From: DASUPK01 sp963724665
GTDB taxonomy: Bacteria; Actinomycetota; Thermoleophilia; Solirubrobacterales; 70-9
Length of the DNA: 64,000 nucleotides
Direction of reading: 5' to 3'
Assembly (NCBI GenBank): GCA_963724665.1
Contig: CAVRVH010000007.1
Span: forward strand, 744,001 to 808,000
In this document: one piece after another, positions 48,824 to 57,766 of the stretch
How positions within the stretch are numbered: the stretch's first letter is position 1
Layout of the letters: each line of letters starts with the position of its first letter
Notes under the pieces: model-generated
The model's input: only the letters and a program-made list of their open reading frames with translations
What the model was told of the DNA's origin: nothing
The model's database searches: none
Translations under genes and position numbers: made by a program

Positions 48824-49834
48824 TCACTGGAGCGCCCAGGAAAGCGGCTCGGTGTCGTCCGGCACGAGGCCGATCGCCCTGCGCAGGGACAACGTGAACG
48901 CCACCCCTTCCGCGTAGTCGGACCCGCCGCGCGACCAGAGCTCGAGGTCGGCGAGCGCGCGAATCGACGCATCCAGGTCCTCGGGCGTGCGCCCCTTGAC
49001 CTTGGAGACGAGCATCTTCGCCGCGTAGGGGTGCATCGATAGGCCCTTGGCGACTTCGCCCGCGGGCCTTCCCGCCTCCAGCTCCGTGGCGGCCCTCAGC
49101 GCCTGCCTGAGGCGGGGAGCCAGGGAATAGACGATTCGGGGCAGCGCCTCGCCCTGCGCGACGAGCACCTCGGCGACCCGCATCGTCTCGGCCTCGTCAC
49201 CGGCGACCACTGCGTCAGCGAGAGTCCAGATCGCCTCTTCGGATGTGTCGGCAACCATGGCGTCAAGGTCCTCCACCCCGACCTGTCCCCCCTCCCCGGC
49301 CCAGAGCGCGAGCCGCTCGAGCTCGGTGCGGAGCCGGACCGGACGGGCCCCCAGGCGCTCCACGAGCAGCCGCGCGGCCCCAGGTTCGAGGTCGAAACCG
49401 AGCTCCCGGGAGTCCGCCACCAGCTGCTTCGGCAGCTCCCGCCCCCTGGGCGCGTCGAAAGCCAGCACCTCGCCGCCGGCCATCTCGACAGCCTTCGCCA
49501 AGCCGGCCGGCGCCTTGCCGTGGGCGACGAGCGCCAGCGTGGTCTCCGGCGGGATCTGTGCGAGCGCCTCGGCCGCTTGCTCCGCGTCTGCCTTGCCCCA
49601 GGCGTCGACGCCGTCCACCAGCAGGTAGCGGTGCGAGGCGATCAGCGAGATCGCGGCAAGCGAGTTGACGAACGCGTCGACGTCCGGCGACCGGCGCCCA
49701 TCCCCGGCCTCGAACAGCTCGAGCGCCCCGGGGCCACCCTCTCGTTCGGCGCGCTCCCGCAGGCGGCTGCGGGTCCGCGTGATCTTCGCCTCGTCGGTTC
49801 CGGCGATCAGGTACGCCGGCTTCATCTCAGCCAC
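48824..49834 (-). CDS. holA: DNA polymerase III subunit delta
   Basis: HolA opens the sliding clamp within the clamp loader. The 336-residue protein opens MAEMKPAYLIAGTDEAKITR, then DAFVNSLAAISLIASHRYLL with VDGVDAWGK. It has delta-type helical regions later (ARPVRLRTELERLALWAGEG, LPRIVYSLAPRLRQAL). The delta subunit has an AAA+-like fold without working Walker motifs, as seen here. GTG lies 6 nt after TAGACT. The holA-rpsT neighbourhood is common. Confidence 0.92.
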   Translation of the reverse strand: MAEMKPAYLIAGTDEAKITRTRSRLRERAEREGGPGALELFEAGDGRRSPDVDAFVNSLAAISLIASHRYLLVDGVDAWGKADAEQAAEALAQIPPETTLALVAHGKAPAGLAKAVEMAGGEVLAFDAPRGRELPKQLVADSRELGFDLEPGAARLLVERLGARPVRLRTELERLALWAGEGGQVGVEDLDAMVADTSEEAIWTLADAVVAGDEAETMRVAEVLVAQGEALPRIVYSLAPRLRQALRAATELEAGRPAGEVAKGLSMHPYAAKMLVSKVKGRTPEDLDASIRALADLELWSRGGSDYAEGVAFTLSLRRAIGLVPDDTEPLSWALQ

Positions 49835-49840
49835 GCGCCG

Positions 49841-49846
49841 AGTCTA
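49841..49846 (-). promoter_or_regulatory. -10 box of holA
   Basis: TAGACT on the minus strand ends 6 nt before the holA GTG, predicting a leaderless transcript. Confidence 0.4.
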
Positions 49847-49860
49847 AGGTGAGCGTCGGG

Positions 49861-50274
49861 CTACTGAACGATGATGGCCGGGCTCTCGGCGGCCTTGCAG
49901 GTCTGTGGAGCCTTGTGTGCGCGAATCTTCCGCTGAGCGACCTGCACCTGGTAGGTCCCGGCGAATGCATCCTTCGGGAGGACCACCTGGTACCTGGCCG
50001 TGCCATCGGTGCGCTGAACGGACAGGGGTGAGGTCAGCCCGTTGTTCGGGTCCGTATAGAAGAGCGTCACCACTCGCGATGATCGGCAGGCGTCGAGCTT
50101 CGAGTCCACCGCACCGGTGAATTGGGTGGCTGCCGGATGACCGAGGGTGACCTGCGAGGCCCAGGCTTTGCCCTTCTTCTTGTGCTCCTTCTTCGCGCCG
50201 GCGGCCGCGCCGCCCAGTCCCAGCGCGACGACGAGCACGGTCAGCAGGATCCCTGCGCGCCTCACCCAAGCCAT
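49861..50274 (-). CDS. Secreted protein of unknown function
   Basis: This 137-residue protein has a signal peptide (MAWVRRAGILLTVLVVALGL and GGAAAGA, about 1-27). After a lysine-rich stretch (KKEHKKKGK) there is a beta-rich domain with two cysteines (DACRSSRVVTLFYTDP and QTCKAAES) that could form a disulfide. The pattern recalls small immunoglobulin-like exported domains, but I cannot name a family. It lies just after comEC on the same strand. Confidence 0.65.
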   Translation of the reverse strand: MAWVRRAGILLTVLVVALGLGGAAAGAKKEHKKKGKAWASQVTLGHPAATQFTGAVDSKLDACRSSRVVTLFYTDPNNGLTSPLSVQRTDGTARYQVVLPKDAFAGTYQVQVAQRKIRAHKAPQTCKAAESPAIIVQ

Positions 50275-50284
50275 CGGGAAAAGG

Positions 50285-52606
50285 CTATCCCCCGGCGGGG
50301 TGCACCGTCCACCCCGAACCGTTCGCGTGGATGTCGATCTCGCCCTGCCGGTCCGTGCGCAGTGTGGGCACCTCGTGCGCCCGGAGCTCGGCCAGCGTGG
50401 CATCAGTCGGATGGCCATATGAGTTGCCGGCGCCCACCGAGATCACGGCGAGCTTCGGAACCGACCGGTCGAGAAGCTCCCCCAGCCCGGCGTCGGCCGA
50501 GCCGTGGTGGGCCACCTTGAGCACGTCGATCGGGCCCGGGTCCATCGGCACGGCCTCGGCCTCGGCGTCGCCGGTGAGGAGCATCGAGAAGTGCCGCCAC
50601 TGCGCGATGAGCACCAGACAGAGCAGATTCGGGTCCTCCCCGGTCTCGCCCAGCAGCTCCCTGGGAGGCCAGAGCGCGCTCAGGTGCAACGAGCCGGAGT
50701 CGAGCTCGCCGCCCTCGGCAAGCCGGTAGGGCGCCGCTCCGGCAGCGAGTGTCGCGCCGCGAAGCCGAGGGTCAGCCCGACCGTAGACGACCCGATCGAC
50801 CTGAAGGGCGCCAAGCAGCGAACCGAGGTCCCCGGCGTGATCGGACTGATCGTGGCTGATCACGATCGCGGCCAGGGAGTGAACTCCGAGCTCACGGAGG
50901 CGCCCCTCCACGCCATCGTCCGGCGGTCCGGTGTCGACGAGGATCGGCGCGCCGTCGGGTGGATCGAGCAGGATCGAGTCGCCCTGGCCGACGTCGAGCA
51001 CGCGCACCGCCAGATCGCCTGCTGGGATCGCCGGAGAGGCCGCGCCGAAGGGCCGGACCATTAGGAGCACGACCGCGAGCACCAGGAACGCGGTTGGAGC
51101 GGCCAACGCGGCCCCTGGGAGCCGCACCGTGCCCGCCTTGGCCCGCCGGGCGCGGCGCGCCCCGAGCCATCGCAGGATCACCTCCATCGCTAGCAGCAGC
51201 ACCGCGTAGGCGGCGACGATCGCCCAGATCGAGCGCAGGTGCACGGTCAGCAGCGCCCAGTCGGGTGCCGCAAGCCAGTGCGCGACCTGCGCGATGTAGG
51301 CGAGGCAGAGAGAGTTCAGCCAGTTGATCGGCTCGACCGGCACCAGAGACAGCTGGCCGGCGATCCCCGTGAGCATGCCGAGCCACATCGCCGGGGCGAC
51401 GGCGGGAGCCGCCAGGACGTTGGCCGGGAGCGCGGCGGGCGAGAACTGATCGAACGCCTCCGCCATGAGCGGGGCGGTGGCAACCGTCGCCGACGCGGTC
51501 ACCGCGATCGCCTCCCCGAGGCTGGCGCGCGCCGATCGGCGCTCCCCTGGCCGCGAAATCAGCGAGGCCAGGCGCTTGGCCCAGAGCATGATCCCGATCA
51601 CCGCCGCGAAACTGAGCTGCCAGCCGACGTCGCCATCCGCCCGCGGATTGATCGCCAGCGTGATCGCCGCCGCGAGCAGGACGGCGTACCAGCGTGCGCG
51701 TGGCCGGTCCGCCAGGGCCGCGATCAGGCCGGCTGCACCCATCACGCCCGCCCGCTGAATCGAAGGCCCCGCCCCGGTGACCGGGACGTAGACGGCGATC
51801 ATGCAGAGCGCCCCGATCAGCCGAGCGCGCAGCGGTAGGCCGAGCAGCGCCAGCAGCGGCCAGGCCAGCACGCAGAGCAGGATCACGTTCTCACCGCTGA
51901 CCGCAAGCAGATGCGTCAGGTTCGATCGCTGAAAGTCCTCGCGCGTGCCGTGGTCGATCCGGTCGTCCTCGCCGAGGACGAAGCCGCGCGCCAGCGCCGC
52001 CTCTCTGTCGGGCATGCCGCGCCCCAGCGCCGCCTCGGCTCGCTCCCGGATCCCGTCGATCCATCCCTCGAATCCGCCGCGGCGGGCGGACAGCTCGTCG
52101 ATTCGCTCGGTCCGCAGAGTCATCGCGATCCCCTGGCGGCGCAGGTAGCCGGCGCGCCAGGGTTCGGGTGTCTCGAGCACGCCCTCGGCCCGAATCTCGG
52201 AGCCGACGGTCAGATCGGCGACGGGCTCCGGCGCGATCACAAGTACCGGCCCCCTGGACGAGTCCACCCGCACATCGACTTCATCGCCGTTTCGCCGAGG
52301 CACTCCGGCGACGAACCCGTCGACGCTCGCCGGCTGCCCTGGCCGAGCTCGAAGAGCCCCGTCATCGATCGAATGCAGGCGAGCGCCGCCCGCAAGGAAC
52401 CCGGCCAGTGCTGCCACCAGACCGACCACCACGAGCCAGGTGACGGCGGCCGCGTCGCCCTCCCGGGGCTGCGCTGCGAACAAACCGAGTACGGCAATCG
52501 GCGCCGCTCCGAGAACACCGAGAGATGGGTCCGGGGCAGCGAGCGGCGCGAGCGCCAGGCCCGCCGTGGCGCCGGCCAGGGCGGCGGACCGCCACTCGCG
52601 TTTCAC
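50285..52606 (-). CDS. comEC: ComEC/Rec2-type DNA-uptake channel protein
   Basis: ComEC moves single-stranded DNA into the cell during natural transformation. The 773-residue protein has an N-terminal OB/DUF4131 region, a multi-helix competence domain (FQRSNLTHLLAVSGENVILL, then AGPSIQRAGVMGAAGLIA) and a C-terminal metallo-beta-lactamase-like domain (VLDVGQGDSILLDPP, IVISHDQSDHAGDLGSLLG, VAHHGSADAGL). All three parts are intact. GTG start. ComEA lies about 260 bp upstream, with a small plus-strand gene between. Confidence 0.93.
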   Translation of the reverse strand: MKREWRSAALAGATAGLALAPLAAPDPSLGVLGAAPIAVLGLFAAQPREGDAAAVTWLVVVGLVAALAGFLAGGARLHSIDDGALRARPGQPASVDGFVAGVPRRNGDEVDVRVDSSRGPVLVIAPEPVADLTVGSEIRAEGVLETPEPWRAGYLRRQGIAMTLRTERIDELSARRGGFEGWIDGIRERAEAALGRGMPDREAALARGFVLGEDDRIDHGTREDFQRSNLTHLLAVSGENVILLCVLAWPLLALLGLPLRARLIGALCMIAVYVPVTGAGPSIQRAGVMGAAGLIAALADRPRARWYAVLLAAAITLAINPRADGDVGWQLSFAAVIGIMLWAKRLASLISRPGERRSARASLGEAIAVTASATVATAPLMAEAFDQFSPAALPANVLAAPAVAPAMWLGMLTGIAGQLSLVPVEPINWLNSLCLAYIAQVAHWLAAPDWALLTVHLRSIWAIVAAYAVLLLAMEVILRWLGARRARRAKAGTVRLPGAALAAPTAFLVLAVVLLMVRPFGAASPAIPAGDLAVRVLDVGQGDSILLDPPDGAPILVDTGPPDDGVEGRLRELGVHSLAAIVISHDQSDHAGDLGSLLGALQVDRVVYGRADPRLRGATLAAGAAPYRLAEGGELDSGSLHLSALWPPRELLGETGEDPNLLCLVLIAQWRHFSMLLTGDAEAEAVPMDPGPIDVLKVAHHGSADAGLGELLDRSVPKLAVISVGAGNSYGHPTDATLAELRAHEVPTLRTDRQGEIDIHANGSGWTVHPAGG

Positions 52607-52662
52607 TCAGTGTTCACGTGGTACGCGGGACTGAACCCGAGCTTCGACCGAATGGAGGAGCG

Positions 52663-52860
52663 ATGACCAAGAACCGCGAACAGCGCGGGGCCCGACAGCG
52701 CGCCCCGACCGAGCCGCACCAGCACCCTCTTGAGCGCCGCAGGGCACAAATGCAGGCCGCGGAGGGCCACGCGGGCAGCGTTCCGCGCGGCAACCAGCAA
52801 CCCGAGCGGGAGATCATGGGATCGCATCGCATCGCGTGGGACCGCGTGCTCGGGCACTGA
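52663..52860 (+). CDS. Small basic protein between comEC and comEA
   Basis: This 65-residue protein begins MTKNREQRGARQRAPTEPHQ and ends WDRVLGH, is rich in Arg, Gln and Pro and has no helix or family I can name. ATGGAGGAGCG precedes the ATG, a strong ribosome-binding site, which supports a real gene. It is on the opposite strand to the two competence genes around it. Confidence 0.5.
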   Translation: MTKNREQRGARQRAPTEPHQHPLERRRAQMQAAEGHAGSVPRGNQQPEREIMGSHRIAWDRVLGH

Positions 52861-52868
52861 GGCGGCGC

Positions 52869-53441
52869 TCAGGGCTGCAGGGCGGCCCTGAGCGTCTCCA
52901 TGGTCGAGGGCCCGATGCCGGCGACCTCGTCGAGCTGGTTGATCGAGGAGAGCCCGCCGTGTTGGTCGCGGAACTCGACGATCTTCTGGGCGGTGACCGG
53001 CCCGATCCCATCGATGCCGTCGAGTTGCTCAACGGTGGCGCCGCCGAGGCTGATCGGGCCGGTCTGACCTTCCGCCGCCGAGCTCCCTGCCGCGGTGCCG
53101 GGGCCCGGGACCACGACCTGCTGACCGTCGCTGAGGCGCGCCGCCAGGTTGATCGCGTCCTCGTTGGCGCCGCCGGCGAATCCGCCGGCTCGCCTGACCG
53201 CGTCCGTCACACGCGATCCCGCAGGCAGCCGGTAGACACCCGGCCGCCGGACGTCTCCGGCGACGTGAACCACGACATCCCTGGTGCCCTCGCCCTCATG
53301 CGAAGAGTCGGCCGCGAAGCTCACCTCGGCGCCGCCAGGGGAGCCGCTGCCGCTCGAACGAATCCAGCGGGCGCCGATGAACAACACGGCGATGGCGATT
53401 GCCGCGTAGATCAGCAGTTGAGAGCGGCTCAGCTCCGGCAC
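52869..53441 (-). CDS. comEA: ComEA-like DNA-binding protein
   Basis: ComEA binds double-stranded DNA at the membrane and passes it to ComEC. The 190-residue protein has an N-terminal membrane helix (LLIYAAIAIAVLFIGARW), an SLBB domain (VVVHVAGDVRRPGVYRLPAG) and two helix-hairpin-helix motifs at the end (TVEQLDGIDGIGPVTAQKIV, then INQLDEVAGIGPSTMETLR). The combination is diagnostic. Confidence 0.95.
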   Translation of the reverse strand: MPELSRSQLLIYAAIAIAVLFIGARWIRSSGSGSPGGAEVSFAADSSHEGEGTRDVVVHVAGDVRRPGVYRLPAGSRVTDAVRRAGGFAGGANEDAINLAARLSDGQQVVVPGPGTAAGSSAAEGQTGPISLGGATVEQLDGIDGIGPVTAQKIVEFRDQHGGLSSINQLDEVAGIGPSTMETLRAALQP

Positions 53442-53516
53442 GCGGCGAAGTCTCGGTCGGAGCCGCAGACAAGATCGTGCAGCTTCGTATCGGATCAGCG
53501 CCGGCTGGGTGCCGGC

Positions 53517-53783
53517 TCAGCGAATCTCGAAACCGGAGAGAGCCTCCGGTTCCTCGTCCACCACCTCGATCCCGGTGACCTCCGCGCGGCTCGGACCGTG
53601 ACGGCAGAACTCGACCATCTGCTCGACCGCGGCGGGGTCCCCCTCGAAGACCGCTTCGACCGCCCCATCCGGCGTGTTCCGAACCCAGCCGGCCACCCGG
53701 GCGGACTCGGCACGACGCCTGACGGTGTCCCGGAAGAAGACACCCTGCACTCGCCCGCTCACCACGACCCGCTTGCGGGTCAG
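53517..53783 (-). CDS. acyP: Acylphosphatase, non-standard start
   Basis: Acylphosphatases hydrolyse acyl phosphates. The catalytic Arg is in SGRVQGVFFRDT and the catalytic Asn in GWVRNTPDG; both are present. The first standard codon (GTG 53765) would begin at VSGRVQG and cut strand 1. CTG at 53783 gives TRKRVVVSGRVQG, the usual acylphosphatase N-terminus (88 aa), with AGAGGAA about 8 nt upstream, inside the cupin gene end. I prefer the CTG start. Confidence 0.87.
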   Translation of the reverse strand: MTRKRVVVSGRVQGVFFRDTVRRRAESARVAGWVRNTPDGAVEAVFEGDPAAVEQMVEFCRHGPSRAEVTGIEVVDEEPEALSGFEIR

Positions 53784-53787
53784 GGAA

Positions 53788-54183
53788 CTATTCCTCTTCT
53801 TCGTATTCGGACGCGACGCCGACGCCTTCGCGACCGAAAACCTCCGACGAGGTCACCGGCGGGGACTGCACCGAGACGCAGCAGAGATCGGAGGAGTTGC
53901 CGTTGGCGATCGAGTGATCGGTGGCCGGCGGGACCAGCACCAGGTCGCCCTCTGCGACCTCCTGCTTGTCACCGGCGACGGTCATGGTGCCGCGACCGCT
54001 CACCACGATGTAGACCTGCTCGGCCTCCTCGTGCGAATGAAGCTCCTGGTCGATGCCCGCCGGGACCTCCAGCCAGGTCACTGACATGTTTCGAGAGCCG
54101 AGCTCTCCGGCGTCCATGAGGATGTGATTGCGGAGCCTGTGCCACTCCTCCGTGGGAGCCTCCGCGAGCCGCCTGACCAGCAC
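53788..54183 (-). CDS. Cupin-domain protein
   Basis: This 131-residue single-cupin protein has motif 1 as ELHSHEEAEQVYIVVSGRG and motif 2 as VPPATDHSIAN. The His/Glu/His ligands give a metal site. The C-terminal part is acidic (EYEEEE). Its role is unknown; many such proteins bind small molecules or act as dioxygenases or isomerases. It lies between leuS and acylphosphatase on the same strand. Confidence 0.88.
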   Translation of the reverse strand: MLVRRLAEAPTEEWHRLRNHILMDAGELGSRNMSVTWLEVPAGIDQELHSHEEAEQVYIVVSGRGTMTVAGDKQEVAEGDLVLVPPATDHSIANGNSSDLCCVSVQSPPVTSSEVFGREGVGVASEYEEEE

Positions 54184-54200
54184 CCGGCCTTTCTACCAGA

Positions 54201-56738
54201 TCATCCTTTTACGACAAAGTTGACCAGGCGGCCAGGCACGACAATCTCCTTCGCCACGGCCTTGCCGTCGAGGTGTCGCTGCACATTCTCGGAGGAGCGG
54301 GCTCGCTCGAGCAGCTCGTCCTCAGCCGTGTCGGCGCCCACTTCGACCCGATCCCGGAGCTTGCCGTTCACCTGGACGATGAGCATGTAGGTGTCCCTCT
54401 CGAGCAGCTGTGGATCGGCCTCGGGCCATGGCTGCTCCCAAACGCGCTCGCCCTCCAGCCACTCGTAGACCTCGCAGCACAGATGCGGGGCGAACGGGAA
54501 GAGCAGGGAGACCGCGGTCGAGGTCGCGAAGCGCACGGCGGCGGCGCCCATCGGGTCCTCGTACAGACCATCCTTGAGTCGGTAGATCTCGTTGACCAGC
54601 TCCATCACCGCGGAGATCGCCGTGTTGAACTGGAAGCGCGGATCGATGTCGCGGGTGACCTTGTCGATGGCCCAGTGGGCCTTGGCCAGGAGCTGCCTGG
54701 CTTCGCCATCAAGAGGCGCGTCCTCGCCGGCCGCGGGCGAGCCAACCTCCTTGGTCCGATCGGCGACCTCGCGGCCGAGCCGCCAGAGACGCGAGAGGAA
54801 CCGGAAGATGCCCTCTGCGCCCTCGTCCGACCAGTCGCCGCCCTTGATCGGCGGTCCCATGAAGCAGATATACGTCCGCAGCGTGTCCGCTCCGAAGCGC
54901 TCGACGTACTCGGCCGGGCTCACGGTGTTGCCGCGGGACTTGGACATCTTCGCTCCGTCGCGCGTGATCATCCCCTGCGTGAAGAGGTTCGCGAACGGCT
55001 CGCGTGCCTCGAGCAGGTCCATGTCGTGCAGCGCCTTCACGAAGAAGCGCGCGTACATCAGATGGAGGATCGCGTGCTCGACGCCGCCGATGTACTGGTC
55101 GACGGGCATCCAGTAGTCGGCGACCTCTCGTGCCCAGCATTCCTCGTCGTTGCGGGGGTCGAGGTAGCGGAGGAAGTACCAGGAGGAGTCGACGAAGGTG
55201 TCCATCGTGTCCGTCTCGCGGCGCGCCTCGCCGCCGCACTTCGGGCACTCGGTCCTCACCCAGTCCTCGGCCGCTGCAAGCGGGCTCTTTCCCTTCGGCG
55301 CGTATTCCTCGATGTCGGGCAGCAGCACCGGAAGCTGGTCCTCCGGGACCGGGACCATGCCGTCCTTCTCGCAATAGACGATCGGGATCGGAGCGCCCCA
55401 GTAGCGCTGCCGGGAGACGAGCCAGTCGCGGAGGCGGTAGTTGACCGACTTCTTCCCTCGTCCTTCCGATGCCAGCCAGTCGACGATCTCGTCGTAGGCC
55501 TCTCGGTTGTGCTTGCCGTCGAAGCGGCCCGAATTGACCATCGTGCCGTCCCCCGAGTACGGCAGGCCCTCGTCATCGCGGGCCTGCTCCGGGTCTGTCC
55601 CCTCGATGACCCGTGTGATCGGCAAGTCGTACGCCTTGGCGAACTCGTGGTCGCGCTCGTCGTGGGCCGGGACGGCCATGATCGCGCCGGTGCCGTATTC
55701 CATCAGCACGTAGTCGGCGACGAACATCGGGATGCTCTCGCCGTTGACGGGATTGACCACCTCGCGGCCGAGCGTGACGCCGGTCTTCTGGCGCTCCTCG
55801 TCGGCGCGATCTTCGGCCGTCGTGCGAGCCGACTCGTTGACGTACTCGCGGACCGCCTGCTCGTGCTCCGTTCCGGCCGCCAGCTGCCCGACAAGCGGGT
55901 GCTCCGGCGCGACTACGAAGAACGTCGCTCCGAAGAGCGTGTCCGGGCGGGTGGTGAAGACCGGGAAGTCGAGATCCAGCTCCTCGCAGCGGAAGACCAC
56001 CTCGGCGCCGTCGGAGCGCCCGATCCAGTTGCGCTGCATCGTGATCACGTTCTCCGGCCACGACTCGAGCAGGTCGAAGTCGTCGAGCAGCTGCTGGGCG
56101 TATTCGGTGATCCGGAAGAACCACTGCTCGAGCTGCCGGAGCTCAACCAGGGTGCCGCAGCGCTCGCAGTGCCCGTCGATCACCTGCTCGTTGGCCAGCA
56201 CGGTCTGATCCTTCGGGCACCAGTGCACGGGCGCCTCGTGGCGGTGCGCGAGGCCGCGCTCATAGAGCTTCAGGAAGATCCACTGCGTCCAGCGGTAGTA
56301 CGAGGGCTGGTGGGTGCCGAACTCGCGGCTCCAGTCGATTGAGATGCCCCACCGTTTGAACTGCTCGCGAAAGGAGTCGATCGACTTCTCGGTCGCCTCC
56401 CGGGGGTGCTCGCCGGTCTGGATCGCGTTGTTCTCGGCGGGAAGACCGAAAGCGTCGTAGCCCATCGGGTGCAGCACACTGAACCCGCGCCGCCGCCTGA
56501 AGTGGGCGATGGCGTCTCCCACCGAATAGGTCTTCAGGTGGCCGACATGGGGCTCGCCGGAGGGATAGGGCAGCATCTCGAGCACGTAGCTCTTGGGCTT
56601 GGTCTCGTCGAATTCGGGCAAGCCGGGATTGGCGACCTCCCAGGTGCCCTCTGCATCCCAGACGAGCTGCCACTTGCGCTCGATCGCTGCGGGGTCGTAG
56701 CGCTCGGTGCTCTCGGGTGTCTGCGGTTCCGTTGCCAC
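54201..56738 (-). CDS. leuS: Leucyl-tRNA synthetase
   Basis: This 845-residue class I synthetase has the HIGH-type motif PSGEPHVGH, the editing (CP1) domain (about 230-430, with TTRPDTLFGATFFVVAPEH) and the KMSKS loop GAKMSKSRGN. The C-terminal anticodon-binding region is complete. The length is normal for bacterial LeuRS. The GTG start lies 6 nt after TACACT, giving a leaderless transcript. Confidence 0.97.
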   Translation of the reverse strand: MATEPQTPESTERYDPAAIERKWQLVWDAEGTWEVANPGLPEFDETKPKSYVLEMLPYPSGEPHVGHLKTYSVGDAIAHFRRRRGFSVLHPMGYDAFGLPAENNAIQTGEHPREATEKSIDSFREQFKRWGISIDWSREFGTHQPSYYRWTQWIFLKLYERGLAHRHEAPVHWCPKDQTVLANEQVIDGHCERCGTLVELRQLEQWFFRITEYAQQLLDDFDLLESWPENVITMQRNWIGRSDGAEVVFRCEELDLDFPVFTTRPDTLFGATFFVVAPEHPLVGQLAAGTEHEQAVREYVNESARTTAEDRADEERQKTGVTLGREVVNPVNGESIPMFVADYVLMEYGTGAIMAVPAHDERDHEFAKAYDLPITRVIEGTDPEQARDDEGLPYSGDGTMVNSGRFDGKHNREAYDEIVDWLASEGRGKKSVNYRLRDWLVSRQRYWGAPIPIVYCEKDGMVPVPEDQLPVLLPDIEEYAPKGKSPLAAAEDWVRTECPKCGGEARRETDTMDTFVDSSWYFLRYLDPRNDEECWAREVADYWMPVDQYIGGVEHAILHLMYARFFVKALHDMDLLEAREPFANLFTQGMITRDGAKMSKSRGNTVSPAEYVERFGADTLRTYICFMGPPIKGGDWSDEGAEGIFRFLSRLWRLGREVADRTKEVGSPAAGEDAPLDGEARQLLAKAHWAIDKVTRDIDPRFQFNTAISAVMELVNEIYRLKDGLYEDPMGAAAVRFATSTAVSLLFPFAPHLCCEVYEWLEGERVWEQPWPEADPQLLERDTYMLIVQVNGKLRDRVEVGADTAEDELLERARSSENVQRHLDGKAVAKEIVVPGRLVNFVVKG

Positions 56739-56744
56739 GCGGCC

Positions 56745-56750
56745 AGTGTA
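56745..56750 (-). promoter_or_regulatory. -10 box of leuS
   Basis: TACACT on the minus strand ends 6 nt before the leuS GTG. There is no space for a T-box or leader. Confidence 0.45.
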
Positions 56751-56851
56751 CGAACCGCCTCCTGATCGGCTGCCGGACCCAGGTCGTATATTCAGGCTGG
56801 GTGAACGGCCGCCACAAGAATCGCGGCCGGATGAAGTCAGGAGGAAGCGCG

Positions 56852-57076
56852 ATGTCGAGATTGATCAGGCTTGACCGAACGGGGCACACGGAGCTGGCGA
56901 GCTGGACCGTGGAGGACACGGACGCCCAGGAGGCCGCGATCGAGGCCTTCCGCCGCGAGCTCGACGAGGGCATGCTGGCGAGCGCGACCCTGGCCGACGG
57001 ATCGGCCGAGGTGGTGCGCGAGCTGCCGCTCGACGCCGATCTCGTCGTGCTGCGGCGGCCGATAGCCGGAGGCTGA
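56852..57076 (+). CDS. Small soluble protein of unknown function
   Basis: This 74-residue protein begins MSRLIRLDRTGHTELASWTV. It looks like an alpha/beta protein with an acid-rich helix (EDTDAQEAAIEAFRREL) and no named family. AGGAGGAA 6 nt before the ATG at 56852 is a good ribosome-binding site and decides this start against the longer frame. The next gene starts at once after its stop, so they form a pair. Confidence 0.65.
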   Translation: MSRLIRLDRTGHTELASWTVEDTDAQEAAIEAFRRELDEGMLASATLADGSAEVVRELPLDADLVVLRRPIAGG

Positions 57077-57727
57077 GTGGAGGCGATACTCGCCGAAGCC
57101 GCCGCGATGCCGTGGCGGCGGCGGGCCAGTCAGAGAAGCCTTGCCCGCGAGGGCCGGATCTGGACGCTCTGGAGCGTGGCGCTCGTCGTCACCTTCGGGC
57201 TCCCCGCCGCGCTGCTGGTCTGGATCCAGCCGCTCGCCTTCCCGGTCTCCGCGATCTTCCTCGGCCACGCCGTTGCGGTGCTGCACGTTCAGGCGCGCCG
57301 CGGCGCGCGGGGCGTAAAGCCGATCGGCGACGCCTCGACTCCTGAGGATCGGACGGCACTGGGCCTGCTGGGCGACCTGGTCGGGCACGAGGAACGGGCG
57401 CTGCTCGCCGAGACGGGGTTGGCGCTGCAGTCCGGGCGTCTAGGCGCCTGGCTGGTCGGACAGGAGGGCGCGATCCTGGTTCGGTCCGGCGGACACCGTG
57501 TCCACTGCTTCTGCGTGCGGGTCGGTGAGGGTGAGGACCTGCCTCCGGGCGACCGCGTGGCTCATCTCCTGCTCGCGCTCCGCGAGGACGAGCAGGGCTT
57601 CGCCACGGTCGCCAACAGGAACTTCTCCGGAGCGACCTGGCGACTCAGGCCAGAGCTTCCTGAGCCATCACGCCCCGCGCTGCGGCGCGCCCGGCAATTG
57701 GCGGGCCAGGCCCTGCCTGCCGACTAG
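57077..57727 (+). CDS. Membrane protein of unknown function coupled to the small protein upstream
   Basis: This 216-residue protein begins with a basic region and two membrane helices (about 28-50, TLWSVALVVTFGLPAALLVW, and 52-70, PLAFPVSAIFLGHAVAVLHV). A soluble domain of about 140 residues follows (LGLLGDLVGHEERALLAETG and onward). The domain is not one I recognise. GTG start directly after the preceding stop. Confidence 0.65.
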   Translation: MEAILAEAAAMPWRRRASQRSLAREGRIWTLWSVALVVTFGLPAALLVWIQPLAFPVSAIFLGHAVAVLHVQARRGARGVKPIGDASTPEDRTALGLLGDLVGHEERALLAETGLALQSGRLGAWLVGQEGAILVRSGGHRVHCFCVRVGEGEDLPPGDRVAHLLLALREDEQGFATVANRNFSGATWRLRPELPEPSRPALRRARQLAGQALPAD

Positions 57728-57766
57728 CAATCGCCGGCCCTGCACCCGCCTTGGTCGTAGGAGCCC

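Noticed and set aside
54273..56342. 689-codon open frame opposite leuS
   Set aside because: Shadow of leuS; composition is that of an antisense frame.
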